Assembly: GCF_015547515.1 (NCBI RefSeq) | Contig: NZ_JADMVE010000002.1 | Span: 62,001 to 126,000 of the forward strand | Length of the DNA: 64,000 nt | Direction of reading: 5' to 3' | Source of the DNA: Eubacterium sp. 1001713B170207_170306_E7 | GTDB lineage: Bacteria; Bacillota; Clostridia; Eubacteriales; Eubacteriaceae | Program-made: the position numbers and the translations under genes | Shown: positions 32,367 to 42,354 of the stretch, one piece after another | Layout of the letters: each line of letters opens with the position of its first letter | Position numbering within the stretch: position 1 is the first letter of the stretch | Notes under the pieces: generated by a model | Database searches by the model: none | Told to the model about the DNA's origin: nothing | What the model saw: the letters and a program-made list of their open reading frames with translations, nothing else

Positions 32367-35300
32367 ATGAAAAAAATAGTGAGTGTAGTCCTATCACTGA
32401 TGATGATTCTACAATTTTCATTGCCGCAGGCGGCATTTGCCCAGGAAAATGACAGCGCACAGAAAGAGGCATCAGGTCTGGTCGCTGCTGGCAAGGTAGA
32501 GGAGGAAGCCCCTGAGGCAGAGCAGCCTGAACAGGCAGCAGATACCGAGGCGCAGCCCGGGAAGAACGCAGAGTCCACCGCCATACTGCTTGAAGCGGCA
32601 GAAAAGGCACCGGCTCCAGCAGAGACGGAAAGCCAGCCTAAAACGGGCGGACGGGATATCAAAGAAATTTTTCAGGCGCTGGGTTACAGTGAGGCGGACA
32701 GCACCATCCTGACAGGAATGACTGTGGCTTATTATGACGAGGATGGAAAACAGGTGGCAGAGCCTACCATTGACGATACCGTACGATTCGATATTACCTT
32801 TGCCCTGCCAGAGGATGTCCGTGCTCAGATGCAGGCCGGTGATTATTATCAGTTTGAGCTGCCGGACAATATCAAAATTGCCAATAATGTCAGCATTCCG
32901 CTTATCGACGAGACGGGAAACCAGTACGCCACCGCATTAGTAGGTAAGGACGGTACGGTCACCATCACCTTTACTGACGAAGTGACGAAAAACAGCGACA
33001 TCAGCGGAAACCTCAATTTTTCAGGCGGATTTGATAAGGAAAACATGACAGGTCCTGGCAATACGATCATCAAGATCCCAAATGAGGAAAAGCTGCCGCC
33101 CACAGAGGTGGTGGTTAAGCCAGGTGCCGGGAGCGCCATTGAAAAAAATGGCTATTTTGATCGAAATATGAACCCCGAAAAGGTTATCTGGAAGGTAGAC
33201 ATCAATAAAAGCATGGATACGGTGGAGGGTGCGGTCGTCACCGATACCCTGCCGGACGGACTTTTACTGGAAAGTGTGGCAGTTTATCAGGTTGATGTTG
33301 ACTTTGACGGTAATGTCATCGAGGGCAGCCAGACTCCTGTGGATCCATCTGAATATACCGTTGGGAGTGACGGCACCGTCACATTTAAAAGCACTATTCA
33401 GTCTGCCTGCCGTATTGAGTATGAAACCCGTATTGACCCCGAAAAGAAGCCTGCGGACGGTGGTACGCTCACCTTTAAGAATGAGGCGGCCCTGAGCGGA
33501 GACAACATTTCGGATATTACGACAAGCGCCACTGTGGATGCCGAATATGGTAAGATTCTTGAAAAAAGCCGGGAGAACTACGATTCTCAGACACAGACCT
33601 TCAGCTGGGAGATCAAGTACAATTACAGCGAGGGAAAAATTCCGCAGAATCAAGCTGTAGTGACCGACAAAATCGGCAGCGGCATGGAATATGTAGACGG
33701 CAGTCTGGTGCTCCGGTCGGTCAGCTTTGGTGCTGACGGCAGCGTCCAGATAGACCGGACGTTGGAGGAGGGGAAAGATTACCAGCTCATAGAAACAGCG
33801 GACGGCTTTAAGGTCCAATTTCTAAGCGATGTGGATTATGCGGTTCAGATGACCTATCAGACCAAGGTCTCCGGCATACTGGACGAAAATCAGAAATATA
33901 AAAATGAAGTTGAAATTGGCACTGGGCAGACGGACAGCGCAAGTGGCAGCGCCAAACAACAGGGCGTCATCAAAAAATTTGTCTCTGCCGACCAGGAAAA
34001 CAGAAAGATTAACTGGTCCATCGATGTCAATAAAAACAACTACACCATGCAGGACTGGTCCCTCACTGACACTCTGAGTCCAGGTCTATTTCTGGATGAA
34101 TCGTCGCTGGTGATTAAAAATAAGGCTGGAAAGACACTGGAGCGAGACAGGGATTATACCCTGCTCTATGACCAGACCGACAACCATTTTGACATCGTTC
34201 TGATTGGTGCCTATAATCCCACAAGTGACAGCTTTAAGATCACCTATACTACAGACTATGACACTGGTGTAACGGTATTTCCGGATGGCAATGTCTATTT
34301 TAAGAACGACGCTGTCTCGAACTGGACCGATACCCAGGGTGGAAAACACAGCAGTAAGGATGAGGCCGAATACCGGCCCAATGACTACGCAGCCTATAAC
34401 GGCTTTAAAAATGGCAGCTACAATGCCGTCGATAAAACCATCACCTGGACCGTGGGGGTCAATTATAACAGTGTCCTGCTTGGGAAGCCGACCGCCATTG
34501 AAGACCCCATCACCGGCAATCAGGTATTTATTCCCGGGTCTGTCAAAATTTACCACTACACAGTAGACAGCAAGGGTGAGCCAGTAAAAGGGGATGAAAT
34601 GACGCCTGATGAATATGATCAGTTTCGGGTTCAGGAGCCCAGCGCTGAGGAAAATATCCTGAAGATACTGTTTCCAGAAGGCGCTGAGGGCCGTTATCTT
34701 ATTGAGTTCCAGACTACTTTAGACGGACAGGTTATACACGACAGTGATACCTATAAAAACACCGCAACCTTTACAAACGGACGCGATGTCCATCTGCTGG
34801 AGGGCGAGGTGTCCATCACCAACGGTGGTAAGCTGGCCGCTAAATCCGGCGTTCAGGACGATGATGGCTACGTTCAGTGGCAGGTCACTGTGAACCCCAG
34901 TCAGTCCGCGCTCAGCGATGTTCAGGTTATTGACCGCCCCTCAGGCAACCAGATCGTTGACCTTGATTCGCTGAAGGTATATGGCGCTCAGGTAGATGAA
35001 GCCGGAAATCTGACTCTGGACCAGAATACTGTGCTGGTTCAGGACACGGATTACACTGTGGCCTATGCTCCCAGCCCGGAAACCGGTGAACAGGAGCTCA
35101 CAGTGAGCTTTTTGAAGGATATTGACCGCGCATACTTTGTCACCTACCGAACGAAGGTGCTGCTAGAGGAAGGCAGTGAGCAGAAGGTGCGCAATGAAGT
35201 TATCATAAAGGGCAATAATGAGGAAACCGTCGAGGGTGGCGACAACCAGGAGCTGGGCGTTATCGTCAATGATGGTGGTGGAACCGTTGTGGGCAAAAAA

Positions 35301-36362
35301 GGCAGTATTCTGCTGGAAAAGGACAGCACTACCACCCACAACCCGCTGGCCGGAGCCGTATTCCAGCTCTATGACAGCAACGGCGTACGGCTGGGCGCCC
35401 CTGTGACCACTGGGAGCGGCGGGCAGATCGCCTTTAACGACCTGGTCTACGGCAATTACATTTTAAAAGAGCTGAAGGCGCCGGATGGCTATAACCTGGA
35501 TCCCGCACTGGAACAGGGAATTATGCTCACTGTCAATGCGGAGAGCAGCCAGAAGAACAAGATACAGCGTTTAGAGAACGATCCTGTCCAGGTCACCCTG
35601 GTCAAGGAGGACGAGAACGGCAATCACCTTGCAGGCGCGGTATTCAGCCTTGAAATGAAACAGGGCGAAAACTGGAAGCCCATTCGAGAAGAAACCGAGC
35701 TGAAAACCGGAGAAGACGGACGTCTGACCGTGGAAGCTCTGGATGAAGGCACCTACCGGTTTACAGAACTAACGGCCCCGGACGGCTATATTCTGAACAC
35801 GCAGCCTGTGACCTTTACCCTGACCAAAAACGGGGATGGTGTGATACCAGCCCTGACCCTGAGTCCGGTACAGAATTATCAGGGCAGCCCTGAAATTATA
35901 AAGGCTGGCGCGGATGGCCGCCCACTCGCGGGCGCAGCCTTTAAACTGACAAAAGACAATGTAACCGTAATGGAGGGGGTGATCACCCAAAATGACGGAA
36001 CGGCCAAGGTCAGCGGGCTGGCCCCCGGCGTCTACGAGCTGGTGGAAACCAAAGCCCCAGACGGCTATACGCTTGACAGCACTCCCGTCATTTTCGAGAT
36101 TGAAGCGCGTGCGGCAGGACGGCCAGCGGCTGTACAGATACACATGGTCAACCAAGAGGAAAAACCACCGGAGGTTACTGTAACAACCCCGCCGGACCCG
36201 GATCCGGAATCCCAGAGCCCTGGGAAGACGCCTCGTGAGGCGGGTGCAAAAGCCCCGGAAACCGGCCTTCAGTTGAAAGACGGCATCGGTGCGTCCCTGT
36301 TGCTGCTGGCAGCCGCAGGCATTGTCCTCTGGGTGGTGACCAGACGGAAGGAAAAACGTTAA
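32367..36362 (+). CDS. Large sortase-anchored SpaA/Cna-type surface adhesin
   Basis: 1331 residues from ATG 32367 (AGAAGGG ahead). Signal peptide 1-28 ends at 'AAFAQ'. A Glu/Ala/Pro-rich spacer (about 30-100) leads to a string of about five collagen-adhesin-like modules of roughly 140-160 residues, each with a 'W.vdiN' strand and 'v.DtLp.Gl' turn. Three SpaA/Cna-B domains follow, each closing with an 'E-x-APDGY' element whose Glu and partner Lys usually form isopeptide bonds. The end is APETG, a hydrophobic stretch and RRKEKR: a sortase signal with Ala for Leu. It would be covalently linked to the cell wall or a pilus. No sortase gene is in the window. Confidence 0.92.
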   Translation: MKKIVSVVLSLMMILQFSLPQAAFAQENDSAQKEASGLVAAGKVEEEAPEAEQPEQAADTEAQPGKNAESTAILLEAAEKAPAPAETESQPKTGGRDIKEIFQALGYSEADSTILTGMTVAYYDEDGKQVAEPTIDDTVRFDITFALPEDVRAQMQAGDYYQFELPDNIKIANNVSIPLIDETGNQYATALVGKDGTVTITFTDEVTKNSDISGNLNFSGGFDKENMTGPGNTIIKIPNEEKLPPTEVVVKPGAGSAIEKNGYFDRNMNPEKVIWKVDINKSMDTVEGAVVTDTLPDGLLLESVAVYQVDVDFDGNVIEGSQTPVDPSEYTVGSDGTVTFKSTIQSACRIEYETRIDPEKKPADGGTLTFKNEAALSGDNISDITTSATVDAEYGKILEKSRENYDSQTQTFSWEIKYNYSEGKIPQNQAVVTDKIGSGMEYVDGSLVLRSVSFGADGSVQIDRTLEEGKDYQLIETADGFKVQFLSDVDYAVQMTYQTKVSGILDENQKYKNEVEIGTGQTDSASGSAKQQGVIKKFVSADQENRKINWSIDVNKNNYTMQDWSLTDTLSPGLFLDESSLVIKNKAGKTLERDRDYTLLYDQTDNHFDIVLIGAYNPTSDSFKITYTTDYDTGVTVFPDGNVYFKNDAVSNWTDTQGGKHSSKDEAEYRPNDYAAYNGFKNGSYNAVDKTITWTVGVNYNSVLLGKPTAIEDPITGNQVFIPGSVKIYHYTVDSKGEPVKGDEMTPDEYDQFRVQEPSAEENILKILFPEGAEGRYLIEFQTTLDGQVIHDSDTYKNTATFTNGRDVHLLEGEVSITNGGKLAAKSGVQDDDGYVQWQVTVNPSQSALSDVQVIDRPSGNQIVDLDSLKVYGAQVDEAGNLTLDQNTVLVQDTDYTVAYAPSPETGEQELTVSFLKDIDRAYFVTYRTKVLLEEGSEQKVRNEVIIKGNNEETVEGGDNQELGVIVNDGGGTVVGKKGSILLEKDSTTTHNPLAGAVFQLYDSNGVRLGAPVTTGSGGQIAFNDLVYGNYILKELKAPDGYNLDPALEQGIMLTVNAESSQKNKIQRLENDPVQVTLVKEDENGNHLAGAVFSLEMKQGENWKPIREETELKTGEDGRLTVEALDEGTYRFTELTAPDGYILNTQPVTFTLTKNGDGVIPALTLSPVQNYQGSPEIIKAGADGRPLAGAAFKLTKDNVTVMEGVITQNDGTAKVSGLAPGVYELVETKAPDGYTLDSTPVIFEIEARAAGRPAAVQIHMVNQEEKPPEVTVTTPPDPDPESQSPGKTPREAGAKAPETGLQLKDGIGASLLLLAAAGIVLWVVTRRKEKR

Positions 36363-36406
36363 TCGCGTATTCCCAAATCGAAACCCGTAAAGGTACAAAA
36401 ATACAG

Positions 36407-36451
36407 AGGACTGCCGCAGTGATCTGAAATCACTGCCGGCAGTCCTTTTTT
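36407..36451. terminator. Bidirectional terminator after the adhesin gene
   Basis: AGGACTGCC and GGCAGTCCT, extended inward by CAGTGAT/ATCACTG with one bulged base, then a T-run. The opposite gene ends at 36458. Confidence 0.85.
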
Positions 36452-36457
36452 AGCATG

Positions 36458-37159
36458 CTATTTCGTTTTTTCCAACCGCTCGATGACTGTGCGGGCCGTA
36501 TCGCCGAGCCATTTCTTTTCCAGGACCGCGTCAATGCGACCGTTGATGAGCTCGGGCAGGAATTCACGAACTTCTTCATCTGGCAAATCCCACCACTTTA
36601 AGGCCATGAGCTTCTCAATGGTGGCCTCGTCAAAGCGTTTGCGGATAGGGCGCGCCGGGTCGCCGGCCACCACGGTGTAGGGCGGGACGTCCTTTGTCAC
36701 CACACTGCGCGTGCCGATGATGGCGCCGTCGCCAATGTGTACCCCAGGCATGATTACACTGTTGTATCCAATCCACACATCGTTGCCCACGATCGTCGGC
36801 CCCTTGAGGGTACAGACCTTGTCATCAGAAAAAAAGCTTTCATCTAACGCCCAGTGAGCATTTACAATGGGGAAGGGATAGTTGGCAAGAGAATCAAAGT
36901 TATGGTTGGCCAAAGGACAGATAAAAGTTGTGCCTGAAGCCAGGGAACAGTATTTTCCAATAATAATCTTATCCTGATGAAACTCTGGAAAGTGGTATAA
37001 TACGTTGTTTTTCACAAAATCTCGCGGGTCATTCTTTTCGTCGTGATAATAGGTGTGTTCCCCCACCTGAATATCCGGATCATCAATGACATTTTTTAGA
37101 TAAACCACCGTGGGATCACCGTCATTAAGATAAATTCGCTGAGCATTCTCCTTGCGCAT
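36458..37159 (-). CDS. Hexapeptide-repeat xenobiotic O-acetyltransferase (Vat/CatB-like)
   Basis: 233 residues. Left-handed beta-helix hexapeptides are seen in 'IIIGKYCSLASGTTFI', 'TIVGNDVWIGYNSVIMPGVHIGDGAIIGTRSVVTKDV' and 'YTVVAGDPARPIRKRF'. The loop 'CPLANHNFDSLANYPF' carries the His proposed as catalytic base in the Vat/CatB acetyltransferases. It matches the family length and motif order of streptogramin and type-B chloramphenicol acetyltransferases; many chromosomal members act on other substrates, so resistance is not implied. It lies convergent to one adhesin gene and divergent from its short paralogue. Confidence 0.88.
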   Translation of the reverse strand: MRKENAQRIYLNDGDPTVVYLKNVIDDPDIQVGEHTYYHDEKNDPRDFVKNNVLYHFPEFHQDKIIIGKYCSLASGTTFICPLANHNFDSLANYPFPIVNAHWALDESFFSDDKVCTLKGPTIVGNDVWIGYNSVIMPGVHIGDGAIIGTRSVVTKDVPPYTVVAGDPARPIRKRFDEATIEKLMALKWWDLPDEEVREFLPELINGRIDAVLEKKWLGDTARTVIERLEKTK

Positions 37160-37446
37160 TTTTCACACTCCTGTTCATGCAGAATATTTTACGTTTACAT
37201 TATATCAAAAGCCAAGAGCTTTAGACAGTTCATCGCCAAATTTTGCGGACAGAGAACAAGAAATTACGGCTTGAAAACACGTGGATTTATTTTTACCGCG
37301 CCAATCCGGTGATAGAAAAGAAAAAGCAGAATGCTTTTAAGCTGTGGGAAATGCCTTTTTATTGGGTAAGTAATACATAAGTGTTTTGAATGGATTGCGG
37401 AAGTTTTTACGACTTACCCATTGTATCAATAGAGAAAGGAATCAGC

Positions 37447-38637
37447 ATGAAAAAATTAACGGGCACTCTGACGGTCCTTATTATGGTCATATTATTCTCA
37501 TTTTCACCCGTTTGGGCGGCTCAAGGGGGCGAGGGCAAGGCCGCACCGACACCCACCGCGGCTGAACAGGCCCAGGAACCAAAGGACAAGACGCCGGTAG
37601 AAGCCCAGGAGAGCGGTGAGGCCGCATCCGGCCCGGGAGACAGCAGCGCCATTGCCGCCGAAAAGGCAGCGGTACTGAAGTCGGGAAATTACTATACCTT
37701 TAAGCTGCCTGACAGCGTCATCATCACCGAGGAGCTGTCCCTGCCGCTGACCGAAAAGGACGGCCGGCTTTACGGAACCGCCTATGTGGGGACCGATGGG
37801 GTGGTCATCATCGCCCTGACAGAGGAAGCCGCCGAGGACGCGGTGGTGACTGACCGACTGGAGGCCGCCGGTGCAGAGCCGGCAGCCGTCCAGACCCTGG
37901 GCGATACCTCCGGCCCTCAGGGCAGTGTTGTTTTCAGAAAACAGGATGAAAATGGTAATGGCCTGGAGGGCGCGCGGTTCGAGCTTTTAAAAACCGATGA
38001 CAACAACCGGACAGTGGCCGCGGTTACCTCCGGCGGGGACGGCAGTGTGCGCTGTGATGCTCTGTCGCCCGGGGCCTACCGGGTAGTCGAAACTCAGGCC
38101 CCGGCGGGTTACCTGCTCAATCGAGAGACCGTGGCGTTTACAGTGCCCGACTCGGCCCAGACTCAGGCGGTCGTGGTGGACGCAGGGGTGCACACCGGCT
38201 ACCAGGGCCGTCTGATGATTCTGAAAATGGATGAGGAACGGGACCCGTTGGCTGGGGCTACCTTTAAGATTCTGGACGCCAACGGCTATACCCTGCAGAA
38301 GGATCTGGTCACCGGAGCGGACGGGCAGATCTGGGTCAGCAATCTGGCTCCCGGACGTTACCAGGTCATGGAGACTGAAGCGCCTGCGGGATACCATCTG
38401 GACGCCACCCCGGTGAGCTTTGAGGTGTCCGACGCCGCACAGGGCGAGCCCGCCGCCATGGAGGTCAAGGCCGTCAATGTCCGGCGTGCCTCCAAGCTTA
38501 AGTACTCAACGGGCGCCGCCTCGCCAAACGCCGATACAGGCGTGGACGGCATGGACTTTCTGGGGCTTGGGTTTGTCATGCTGGCAGCAGTCACGGCCGC
38601 AGGGGTGATGGCCTACCAGAAATCAAAACGAAAATAA
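37447..38637 (+). CDS. Short SpaA-type surface protein, paralogue of the large adhesin
   Basis: 396 residues from ATG 37447 (AAAGGA ahead). Signal peptide 1-22 ends at 'PVWA'. After a Pro/Glu/Ala spacer comes only a piece of the adhesin first module: 'SGNYYTFKLPDSVIITEELSLPL' parallels 'AGDYYQFELPDNIKIANNVSIPL' of the large protein. Two SpaA domains follow, each ending 'E-APAGY', then NADTG, a hydrophobic stretch and KSKRK. So it looks like a shortened copy of the gene 1 kb upstream. The sorting signal NADTG differs from APETG, so different processing is possible. Confidence 0.88.
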   Translation: MKKLTGTLTVLIMVILFSFSPVWAAQGGEGKAAPTPTAAEQAQEPKDKTPVEAQESGEAASGPGDSSAIAAEKAAVLKSGNYYTFKLPDSVIITEELSLPLTEKDGRLYGTAYVGTDGVVIIALTEEAAEDAVVTDRLEAAGAEPAAVQTLGDTSGPQGSVVFRKQDENGNGLEGARFELLKTDDNNRTVAAVTSGGDGSVRCDALSPGAYRVVETQAPAGYLLNRETVAFTVPDSAQTQAVVVDAGVHTGYQGRLMILKMDEERDPLAGATFKILDANGYTLQKDLVTGADGQIWVSNLAPGRYQVMETEAPAGYHLDATPVSFEVSDAAQGEPAAMEVKAVNVRRASKLKYSTGAASPNADTGVDGMDFLGLGFVMLAAVTAAGVMAYQKSKRK

Positions 38638-38646
38638 AAACAGATC

Positions 38647-38683
38647 AAAACCCGCCGGCACGGTGTGTGCCGGCGGGTTTTTT
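38647..38683 (+). terminator. Terminator after the short surface protein gene
   Basis: AAAACCCGCCGGCAC pairs with GTGCCGGCGGGTTTT around GGTGT, then further T. Confidence 0.9.
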
Positions 38684-38747
38684 GACTGTTGAATTCAGAT
38701 TTTCTTCCTATTTATATTAAGGGATAAATTCAGATTCAGGAGTAAAG

Positions 38748-40646
38748 TCAGCTGCTGACAGCTTTTCCAGCATTCTTAATGCCTTCCAGGTATTCCTTCC
38801 GTTCCATTTTCTCGAGCAGGGTTTCCTCGGACTGGTCTTTTTCCTCACTCAGAGCCTGGAGGCGGGTGTAGTCTGTTGTAATGCCGGCCATCTCACGGTC
38901 GATTTCCTCCAGGCGGATTTCCAGGGCCTCCATCTCCGTGTCGATATGGTCATATTCCTGCTGCTCCCGATAGCTCAGGCGAATGGTTTTTGACCGGACC
39001 TTTTCGGTTTTCGCCTCACTGGGCTTGTTGCTGGCCGGTTCATTGTCCTTGCCGGCGTGCTTGGCCATGTAGTCGGTGAAATTACCGGTCTGCACCAGGA
39101 TCTCGCCACCGCCGGTAAAGGAGAAGATGGTGTCGCACACCCGGTCCAGGAAGTAGCGGTCATGAGAAACAGTGAGCACGCTGCCCTGGAAATCGTCCAG
39201 GTAGTTTTCCAGGATTTTGAGGGTGTCGATGTCCAGGTCATTGGTGGGCTCGTCGAGCAGCAGTACATTGGGCGCGGACATAAGGATGCGGAGCAGGTAC
39301 AGCCGCCGCCGTTCACCGCCGGAGAGCTCTGAGATACGAATCCACTGAGCAGTGCGGTCAAAAAGAAACAGCTCCATCATCTGGGCCGCGGTAATGACCT
39401 CGCCCCGGGCGTTCTCTACGGTTTCTGCACCCTCGCGGATGTACTCGATGGCCCGCAGGCTCAGGTCCATGTCCTCGGATTCCTGTGAGAAATAGCCGAT
39501 TTTGACTGTGTCACCAATGACGATGCTGCCGCTGTCCGGCCGGATTTTCCCCGCAATCAGGTTGAGCAGGGTCGATTTTCCCCGGCCATTTTTTCCGATG
39601 ATGCCGACGCGCTCGTCCGGGTCGAAGATGAAGCTGAAGTCCTTCACCACACACTGGCCCTTAAAGGCCTTGGATACGTGATCCATGTCCACCACCTGTT
39701 TACCCAGCCGTGTGAACCCCACGTTGATCTCAAGGAAGTCCTCGCCCAGGTCGGCGGCGCTGTTTTTAATGTCCTCAAAGCGCTGGATCCGGGCTTTCTG
39801 CTTGGTGGTTCTTGCCCGGGCGCCCCTGCGGATCCACGCCAGCTCGCGCCGGTACAGGTTCTGCCGCTTCTGCTCCATAACGCTCTCGAACTCCTTGCGG
39901 GCGGCCTTTTTTTCGACGAACTCGGAGTAATTGCCGGTATATTCGTACAGTTTTCCGCCGTCCAGTTCCATGGTCTTGTTGACCACCCGGTCCAGGAAGT
40001 AGCGGTCATGGGTGACCATCAGGAGCGCGCCCCTGCGGTTTTCCAGATATTTTTCGAGCCAGGTGATGGTTTCGTTGTCCAGGTGGTTCGTGGGCTCATC
40101 GAGGATCAGGAGGTCGCAGGGGGTCAGCAGCACAGAGGCCATGGCCACACGCTTACGCTGGCCGCCGGACAGGGCGCCGATGGTTTTGTCAAAATCCTTG
40201 ATGCCCAGCTGTGTTAATATGGTTTCCACCTGGGATTTCAGGTTCCACAGGCCTGCGGCGTCGATGGTATCGGTCAGACCCAGCAGGTGCTTCTGGAGCT
40301 TTTCGTCCTCGGGATAGCGGGCCAGAAGGTCCAAGGTACTTTCGTAATCGCGCAGGGTGTTCATTTCCGGGGTGTCGGCCCGGAAGACCTGGGCCAGGAC
40401 GGTGGCGCAGGGGTCAAGCTCGGGCGTCTGGGCCAGGTATTCGATACGTTTGGCGCCATAGACTCGGATTTCGCCGGCGTCGGGGCTGTCCTGTCCGGCC
40501 ACAATCCGCAGCATGGACGTCTTGCCGGTACCATTAATACCAATGACACCGATTTTATCGCTGTCCTCGATGTTAAAGCTGATTTCTTCAAAAAGGGTCT
40601 TGACCCCGTAGGTTTTTTTAAGGTTGATGACGGATAATAGATTCAT
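38748..40646 (-). CDS. ABC-F family ATPase (Uup/YfmR-like)
   Basis: 632 residues with two ABC domains and no membrane segment. First domain: Walker A GINGTGKTS (about 36), signature LSGGQRKRVAMAS, Walker B 'LLILDEPTNHLD'. Second: GKNGRGKST (about 355), LSGGERRRLYLLR, 'VLLLDEPTNDLD'. A charged linker of about 80 residues joins them, and a coiled-coil C-terminal extension (about 550-630) is typical of Uup and YfmR. Such proteins bind the ribosomal E site and rescue or prime translation. Its ribosome site is weak (GAAAGAAAAG), so expression may be low. Confidence 0.93.
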   Translation of the reverse strand: MNLLSVINLKKTYGVKTLFEEISFNIEDSDKIGVIGINGTGKTSMLRIVAGQDSPDAGEIRVYGAKRIEYLAQTPELDPCATVLAQVFRADTPEMNTLRDYESTLDLLARYPEDEKLQKHLLGLTDTIDAAGLWNLKSQVETILTQLGIKDFDKTIGALSGGQRKRVAMASVLLTPCDLLILDEPTNHLDNETITWLEKYLENRRGALLMVTHDRYFLDRVVNKTMELDGGKLYEYTGNYSEFVEKKAARKEFESVMEQKRQNLYRRELAWIRRGARARTTKQKARIQRFEDIKNSAADLGEDFLEINVGFTRLGKQVVDMDHVSKAFKGQCVVKDFSFIFDPDERVGIIGKNGRGKSTLLNLIAGKIRPDSGSIVIGDTVKIGYFSQESEDMDLSLRAIEYIREGAETVENARGEVITAAQMMELFLFDRTAQWIRISELSGGERRRLYLLRILMSAPNVLLLDEPTNDLDIDTLKILENYLDDFQGSVLTVSHDRYFLDRVCDTIFSFTGGGEILVQTGNFTDYMAKHAGKDNEPASNKPSEAKTEKVRSKTIRLSYREQQEYDHIDTEMEALEIRLEEIDREMAGITTDYTRLQALSEEKDQSEETLLEKMERKEYLEGIKNAGKAVSS

Positions 40647-40818
40647 GATTTTCTTTTCTTTCTTTCAGCGGTTTTCTTAAGGGCTATTTTAACACAGATT
40701 GCGTCAAGAAAAAAGAAATCAAAAAATAAGGCTAATTTAAAGCTTTATTGAGTAGTATAAAGATACAATAAAACACCACTTATGGAGGATTTGTAGGATT
40801 ATAGAGGGTCAATATACC

Positions 40819-40828
40819 TGTATATACA
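40819..40828. promoter_or_regulatory. TGTATATACA site upstream of the butyrate operon
   Basis: A 10-bp perfect palindrome containing GTATATAC, the form recognised by HutC-subfamily GntR regulators (GTNTANAC). The same 10-mer occurs twice more at 43206-43229 inside the operon. Confidence 0.5.
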
Positions 40829-40876
40829 TATTTCACAAAAAAAGACCGTTTAATAACAGAATTTTCCTGTAATCTA

Positions 40877-40905
40877 TTGCAAATTGGCTGGATATGTGGT
40901 AGTAT
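40877..40905 (+). promoter_or_regulatory. Probable promoter of the butyryl-CoA operon
   Basis: TTGCAA (40877-40882), 17 bases, TAGTAT (40900-40905). The leader of about 105 bases can form a hairpin (ATACTCC 40923-40929 with GGAGTAT 40953-40959, extended by TGTTC/GGACA) and a small one (TCACAT/ATGTGA) before the ribosome site. Confidence 0.6.
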
Positions 40906-40922
40906 TGTTATATATTTAACAG
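40905..40922. promoter_or_regulatory. Rex-like redox operator
   Basis: TTGTTATATATTTAACAG matches the clostridial Rex consensus TTGTTAANNNNTTAACAA at 12 of 14 fixed positions. It starts at the last base of the -10 box, where a bound repressor would block transcription. Rex releases DNA at high NADH/NAD+, which is when the NADH-consuming butyrate route is needed. Confidence 0.65.
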
Positions 40923-41016
40923 ATACTCCTTTTGTTCTATAAATGGACAGTTGGAGTATAAGATAAATTATCAAATATTCACATGGAAATGTGAGAATTA
41001 ATGGAGGGAATTTTAA

Positions 41017-42198
41017 GTGGCAAAAGAAGTAGTATTAGCTGGTGCTGTCCGTACAGCAATTGGTAGTTTTGGTGGTTCCTTGGCAAACGTTCCAGTTGTA
41101 GACCTGGGAAGCATTGTTATCAAAGAAGCATTAAACCGCGCAGGCGTTAAACCTGAAGATGTTGATGAAGTATTAATGGGTTGTGTACTGCAGGCTGCCC
41201 AGGGACAGAGTGTTGCCCGTCAGTCCGCTGTAAACGCTGGTATTCCGGTTGAAGTACCTGCTTTAACACTGAATAACTTATGCGGCTCTGGTTTGAAATG
41301 TATCAATCTGGCAGCTGCTATGATTCAGGCTGGCGAAGCCGATATCATTGTTGCCGGCGGTATGGAAAGCATGTCCAGCGCTGCTTACGCGGTTCCAAAG
41401 GGACGCTATGGCTACAGAATGGGCGACGGCCAGTTCATCGATACCATGATCAAAGACGGTTTAACCGATGCGTTCAACCACTATCACATGGGGATTACCG
41501 CTGAAAACGTCGCAGAACAGTATGATGTAACCCGTGAAGACCAGGATGATTTCGCAGCCAAGAGCCAGCAGAAATGTGAAGCTGCTCAGGCAGCAGGCCG
41601 TTTCGACGACGAAATCGTACCGGTTCCGGTAAAAGTTAAAAAAGAAATGGTTGACTTTAAAGTTGACGAATTCCCAAGAAAAGGCGTTACCGCTGAAGGC
41701 ATTGCTAAAATGCGTCCGGCTTTCAAAAAAGATGGTACCGTAACAGCTGCCAACGCTTCCGGTATCAATGATGGCGCTGCCGCTATCGTTGTAATGTCTG
41801 CTGAAAAAGCCAAAGAATTAGGCGTTAAGCCAATGGCTAAATTTGTTGTCGGCGCTTCCGCTGGCGTTGATCCTTCCATCATGGGCGTAGGACCAATTTT
41901 CTCCAGCCGCAAAGCGTTAGATAAAGCTGGTTTAACCATCGACGACATGGACCTGGTAGAAGCAAACGAAGCTTTCGCTGCTCAGTCCTGCGCAGTTGGA
42001 AAAACTTTAAACATTCCTGAAGATAAATTAAATGTCAACGGCGGCGCGATCGCCTTAGGTCATCCGGTAGGTGCTTCCGGTGCCCGCATCATGGTTACCT
42101 TACTGCACGAAATGCAGAAACGCGGCGCTAAAAAAGGTCTTGCGACCTTATGTGTCGGCGGCGGTATGGGTGTATCCACCATCGTTGAAATGGACTAA
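41017..42198 (+). CDS. thl: Acetyl-CoA C-acetyltransferase (thiolase)
   Basis: 393 residues, GTG start with TGGAGG ahead. Catalytic residues: Cys89 in 'NNLCGSGLK', His in '[17 protein letters not shown]' and Cys in '[10 protein letters not shown]'. It condenses two acetyl-CoA to acetoacetyl-CoA in the cytoplasm, the entry step to butyryl-CoA. First gene of thl-crt-hbd-bcd-etfB-etfA. Codon use changes here to many TTA, GCT and GAA codons compared with the GC-rich neighbours, as in highly expressed genes. The site pattern upstream (Rex-like, GTATATAC) suggests redox control. Confidence 0.97.
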   Translation: MAKEVVLAGAVRTAIGSFGGSLANVPVVDLGSIVIKEALNRAGVKPEDVDEVLMGCVLQAAQGQSVARQSAVNAGIPVEVPALTLNNLCGSGLKCINLAAAMIQAGEADIIVAGGMESMSSAAYAVPKGRYGYRMGDGQFIDTMIKDGLTDAFNHYHMGITAENVAEQYDVTREDQDDFAAKSQQKCEAAQAAGRFDDEIVPVPVKVKKEMVDFKVDEFPRKGVTAEGIAKMRPAFKKDGTVTAANASGINDGAAAIVVMSAEKAKELGVKPMAKFVVGASAGVDPSIMGVGPIFSSRKALDKAGLTIDDMDLVEANEAFAAQSCAVGKTLNIPEDKLNVNGGAIALGHPVGASGARIMVTLLHEMQKRGAKKGLATLCVGGGMGVSTIVEMD

Positions 42199-42235
42199 TT
42201 TTGCGCAGATAAAGGACGAATTACTGCAGTGCTCC

Positions 42236-42279
42236 CCCTTTCCCACTTACGCCTAAATGGGCTGATTCGCGGGAAAGGG
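42236..42279 (+). other. Hairpin between thl and crt
   Basis: CCCTTTCCC (42236-42244) pairs with GGGAAAGGG (42271-42279), with an inner GCC-TAAAT-GGC. No T-run follows, so it is more likely an mRNA processing or stability element than a terminator. Confidence 0.55.
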
Positions 42280-42354
42280 ACTGAGCCTTGTATTTCGGCC
42301 TTTCTCTTAGTGAAAATAAAGGATTTTATCAATTAAGGAGAGAAGGTAATTACA

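Noticed and set aside
42226-42290. thl-crt hairpin as a rho-independent terminator
   Set aside because: No T-run follows the stem and downstream genes belong to the same pathway; kept as a possible processing element only.
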